A stretch of DNA of 64,000 nucleotides from Isoetes taiwanensis (taxonomy: Eukaryota; Streptophyta; Lycopodiopsida; Isoetales; Isoetaceae): positions 3,689,821 through 3,753,820 of the forward strand of contig JAJEKV010000057.1 in NCBI GenBank assembly GCA_021234155.1, written 5' to 3'. The notes beneath the pieces were generated by a model, which saw only the letters and a list, made by a program, of their open reading frames with translations, searched no databases and was not told where the DNA came from. Below are positions 60,404 to 64,000 of the stretch, in pieces. Numbering within the stretch: the stretch's first letter is position 1; each line of letters starts with the position of its first letter. The position numbers and the translations under genes are program-made.

Positions 60404-60508
60404 GATAACGCCCTGGCCTGAGGGCGTTACTGGAAAAAAATTTGAGGGCCATGTGGCCATGGCCCGAAATTTTTTTTTCATGTAACGCCCGAGGGCCAGG
60501 GCGTTATC
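60404..60508. repeat. 105-bp fold-back hairpin
   Basis: Arms of about 48 bases begin GATAACGCCCTGGCC and end GGCCAGGGCGTTATC. They include matched GGGCGTTAC/GTAACGCCC and long A/T runs, and meet at GGCCATG-TGGCC. Confidence 0.8.
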
Positions 60509-60510
60509 GC

Positions 60511-61020
60511 CCTTAACGCCCTGGTTCGAGGGTTTGCTAAACAGGGGTTCTTCCGCCAAGGCCAAAAGCAGGGACGCCGGAATGGAGTCGTCCTGAAGCA
60601 GGGTCATGAAATGAAGAAGAGTTTTGCGTATGATGCTTTGCGTAATGTCATTTGGATTAACCTTTGCGAGCTTTCGTTTCGCTTTTCTTGCGGTGGTCGC
60701 TTGAAGAAGCCCGGCTCCAACCATGCGTAATGCCGCTTGGATTAATCTTATGGCTAGAAGCAAAGGGTCGAGAATAAACCGTGGCCTAAGCATGGGCTAT
60801 GGTTGGAAGCAGGGGCTCTTCTGGCGAGTCTGGCGAGTCATCTGATACTATCACCAGAATACTCTAGGATATTATAGGCATTCACTGTAATACCCTAGGA
60901 CGTTATGCGAGAGGCAGCAAAAAACTTGGGCCGGTGGAGTGTTATTAACAGGTAACAACACTCTGATGAACGGCTGAGATATGATCTGAGCCTGTAAACA
61001 CGAGAACCAGGGCGTTAAGG
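60511..61020. mobile_element. 510-bp MITE-like element with 20-bp TIRs
   Basis: The left end CCTTAACGCCCTGGTTCGAG mirrors the right end (reverse complement CCTTAACGCCCTGGTTCTCG), about 18 of 20. No transposase is seen. It abuts the 105-bp hairpin, whose arms carry the related TAACGCCCTGG. Confidence 0.7.
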
Positions 61021-61130
61021 ATTTTTAACGAACTTTACATTAGCACTGCTAGTTAAGTTAGCATATACTTTAGTTAAAAATTTCGTTAACTTTTTTAATC
61101 AAAAACTCTAACTAAATTTGTCTTCGCACC

Positions 61131-61192
61131 TTGTTCGGTTAAATTAGCAAAATTAACTAAATTGTTCGGTTAAATTAGCAAAATTAACTAAA
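61131..61192. repeat. 31-bp perfect tandem duplication
   Basis: Two identical copies of TTGTTCGGTTAAATTAGCAA plus eleven more bases, about 220 bp upstream of the TEN1 start codon. Confidence 0.9.
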
Positions 61193-61411
61193 AGATAACT
61201 AATTTAGAAATTAGCACTAAAAGCTAAATCACCCCATAGAGGTCACTTTAAGTTTAGTATATTTTTTTATACCTTTACCTTAACTTAACTTAGACATGTT
61301 TAAAAGTGAAAACTAAACTTCCGTGGGTGCGAGTAGACCTTTCCCTGCGGTAGCCTGGCCCAAAAATTTAGCGGAAATCCCGTTTCATTGTACATTTGAA
61401 CATTGGTGTAA

Positions 61412-63654
61412 ATGTCGAATACGTTGAAGCCGGGGAACATAGTGAAGCTCCAGGAGCTTCAACATCCCTCATCCCCATTTCGGGCTCCCTTCGCACCTCT
61501 CCGTGTCATGGGCAAGTAAGTTACCTTAATCTTGTTTTGCAGTTTACATCGGTATAATTTTCCAATGACATGTACGTTTCGGAAATCTCATATCCACTAA
61601 AATCCTGACATTCATACGGTGCCCAACGCACATCTTCTTGACTTCAGATAATTTGTTCAAAATGATGGCAATGATCCAGTTATTGTTGCTCTCTCAACAG
61701 AAATGCTACTCTTTAGAGAAATAACAAATATATAGGTTCGAAGAATCTTTACAATATTTGTTTGCTAATTGGATAACAAGATGGTTCTTTTACTTCACTC
61801 GTGCAGATTCCTGGTTCTATTAGTTGTATTTCTTTCTTATTTTCTTTAATTTAATGTCCCTTACATGTGCTTCAATTACATAAAGATTGCATTGAAACGT
61901 GTAGGCTGGTAAATTATGATGTGAGCAATGGCATTGCTCTTATTGAGCATGAAGGCTGTCAGCTGCAAATTGATACAAAGTTTTTGCGGGAGATACATTT
62001 TCGTGAAGGTTCACTTTACCAATTTATTGGAGAACTGAAGCTTGGCTCTGAAAGCGAGGTTTAATACATTGTGATTAAGCTTTATTCTATTTCCAGCATG
62101 CAGCAGAGTTCTTGGCTTGTTTGTAGACTTATCTTCTATTTATGCTCATTATCAGACATAACATGCTCATAGAGCAGGTAGAAAAAATAGGCCAAATGAA
62201 TGACATGAAAGCCGTTGCTTCTTCCCATTCTTAATGACCAGTATTTAAATGCACCAGTTAAGAATATATTCAAATGCACATGCTGGCTGGGCAAAAAAAA
62301 GGTAAGCTAAAATGATATGATGTGGTCGCACTTGAGAACATAAAAGATGATGTTATATTTACATACTTTCCCATAACATGTTAAGTGAACATGGATGAAA
62401 GTATTTCTCACAAGAATGGATAAACATGTCATGGATGTGGTCCGTTTTTCATCGAGCAGGAGCAGCAGCAGTAAGAGCCCCAGCAGCAGCTGTAGTTTCC
62501 AAGACTTCCAGAGACTGTGCTCTAGTACTGACACCTTCACATATTGACACCAAACCTGGGGCTAGAGTGGCTCCAAGCTTGATCAACCTGGAGGAAATGT
62601 CGTGTCCAAGCCAATCATGATTAGAAATATCCATTTGGGAATTACCTCAAAGTTACACCACCATTCTGCTAGATGATTTAATCTTAGTTTTGCCATCCTT
62701 GCAAGAGCAGTGGAGGAGCTGCAGATAAGTCTTGGTGATGGGTTTCATCCTCCATGTATCACTGGCATCACTCTGAATGCAGCTTTCTGAACTAGGATCT
62801 CTCGGAACCCTTTGCCCAGCCTTGTGGTGAATTCGCTCTATTGGAAGTAATGTTGCAGTTAGTCATATTCTGATGTCTTTTCAGTATGAAGACGAGTTTC
62901 TAACTAGGCTTTGCAAGTCAGATTATTACCTGAAGTTTTTATCCCTCCAGTCGTACATGGAAAGCAGGTTTATGTAGCTGATATGAATGTATTCAAATGG
63001 AATTTTAACAATTATTTAAAACTTTTCCGTCTCATGTTAATGCCATGGCCACTCTTCATTCGAAGAGTGCCCACTTGTATACCTTTTTTACTCACAGCAG
63101 GGCCCTCCATGTGTGTTTTCTCACAAGCCTAAAGTAAGACTCAAACATTAGTCAATGGTGTGGACCCCTTTTGGAAAATCCTAGTCTGACATAAATGAAG
63201 ATCGACTAAGATTTCTAACATTTTCTAAAATCCATGAATTCCCTCTCGTCGATTTTGTTTAACATTTGTAAATTGACATTTGAGGGACCATATTATCCCA
63301 GAATATAATCTATAAACAAAACGTTTTGTTGTGGCTAAGCAATGTGTGATATGGTGAAAGACCATTAAATCTGTTATTTACTCTATTTTGTAATCTCTAT
63401 CTAAGATCTGTCCCTTTGTATAACCTCTTGCTCCATCCGATGCATAAGCATATTTACAGATTCCATTTTCAGGTATTGTGTCGTTCTGCGCATAAAATGT
63501 TTCTGTAGCGTTTCCCCTAAGCTTGACCTATTGAATGTAGATGGAACTACAAGCAAGAGTTGCTCGTAATGTTGATGGTCTGGACACCAACTTGTATTAC
63601 AAAGCATTGGATCTGAGAAGGCAGTTTCTGAACGACTCTTTTCAAGGTTGGTGA
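61412..63654 (+). CDS. TEN1: TEN1, CST telomere-capping complex subunit
   Basis: Three exons, 61412-61515, 61905-62058 and 63541-63654, with GT-AG introns of 389 and 1482 bp and matching phases, give 372 nt and 123 residues, about the length of plant TEN1. The protein reads SNTLKPGNIVKLQELQHPSS, LRVMGKLVNYDVSNGIALI, LQIDTKFLREIHFREGSLYQ, then FIGELKL and ELQARVARNVDGLDTNLYYK. That is the single small OB fold of TEN1, including the plant-typical ARVARNVDGLD segment. TEN1 binds STN1 in the CTC1-STN1-TEN1 complex, which protects chromosome ends and helps fill in the telomeric C-strand. No lesion is seen. Reading through the second donor would add only Val and stop. AATAAA at 63917 is a plausible poly(A) signal. 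Confidence 0.93.
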
Positions 63655-64000
63655 GACACAACACGTTTCGCATTGCAGCACGTTTCAAAGATTCAGTCAC
63701 TGTTTTGAGCAGATGTATTTAAGGTCTGCATGAATGTGTTACATCGTACATTTTTTTGGAATGCATCAATACAGAAAGTGTCAACGTGCAGACCTCTTGT
63801 TGTAAAGTTAAAACATTGCTTGTACATTGCACAGGTTATGATCAAAATCCGGTTAGCATGCAGTTAAAGCGTCGCTTGTTAAGAGGCTTATAACTATCTT
63901 GCTAGTGTAACAATCTAATAAAAAAGCATTTACGGTTCAAGAACATGGTGGGGTTTTGTCCATAAAATAGAGTTTTAAGTGTTATAATGTCGCTTTAAAT
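63655..64000 (+). other. TEN1 3' flank
   Basis: Non-coding. AATAAA at 63917-63922 could direct polyadenylation about 260 bases after the stop. Confidence 0.5.

Noticed and set aside
62307-62634. Short frames with Ala/Leu runs inside TEN1 intron 2
   Set aside because: A CAGCAG-type microsatellite explains them, and splice phases of TEN1 skip this region.

Overview
This is plant nuclear DNA. Genes have GT-AG introns, there is a family-1 UDP-glucosyltransferase pair with the plant PSPG box, a plant-type TEN1 gene, a Pumilio fragment, PPR remnants and a CACTA DUF4216 fragment. Intergenic DNA is long, AT-rich and full of decayed retroelements of many ages. That suggests a large-genome seed plant, and a gymnosperm fits best, but the species cannot be fixed from sequence alone.

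Layout. (1) 475-11421, minus strand: an eight-exon gene for an unrecognised coiled-coil protein. Its exon 4 is split by a 7.9-kb L1-type LINE (2244-10143, plus strand) with an 11-bp target-site duplication and an A tail. Removing the LINE and one duplication copy restores a 174-nt exon with matching splice phases. (2) About 11.45-15.53 kb: a minus-strand LTR element with one ~1.6-kb LTR and an initiator-Met-type primer-binding site. A histone H3-like ORF sits where gag would be, and three ~70-bp hairpin modules lie downstream. (3) 16.4-25.0 kb: an HMA-like exon, two RTE-like LINE fragments, a tRNA-derived SINE, fold-back elements, a possible Gnk2-like pseudogene and UGT copy A (minus). (4) 25-33.5 kb: a LINE RT fragment, a possible seed-type promoter, a Ty3/gypsy fragment, a short-LTR element, a diverged pseudogene of the same coiled-coil family as in (1), and a strong 106-bp hairpin. 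(5) UGT copy B (plus), head-to-head with copy A and about 95% identical at protein level. (6) 35-48 kb: a CACTA fragment, LINE tails, PPR remnants and a nearly whole but broken minus-strand LINE. (7) 48.6-53.1 kb: a GC-rich block, an intron-retaining Pumilio pseudogene, a strict 12-bp minisatellite and an RTE-like LINE 3' end. (8) 55.2-60.3 kb: a hAT transposase split by another LINE, then one more LINE 3' end. (9) 60.4-61.0 kb: two neighbouring fold-back/TIR elements. (10) 61.4-63.7 kb: an apparently intact three-exon TEN1 gene.

How the parts relate. The only genes that look intact are the two UGTs (small-molecule glycosylation) and TEN1 (telomere capping in the CST complex). Most of the rest is transposon activity: LINEs inserted into a host gene, a hAT and a CACTA element; a SINE whose 3' end resembles that of the local RTE-like LINEs; and an LTR element that appears to carry histone H3 sequence.
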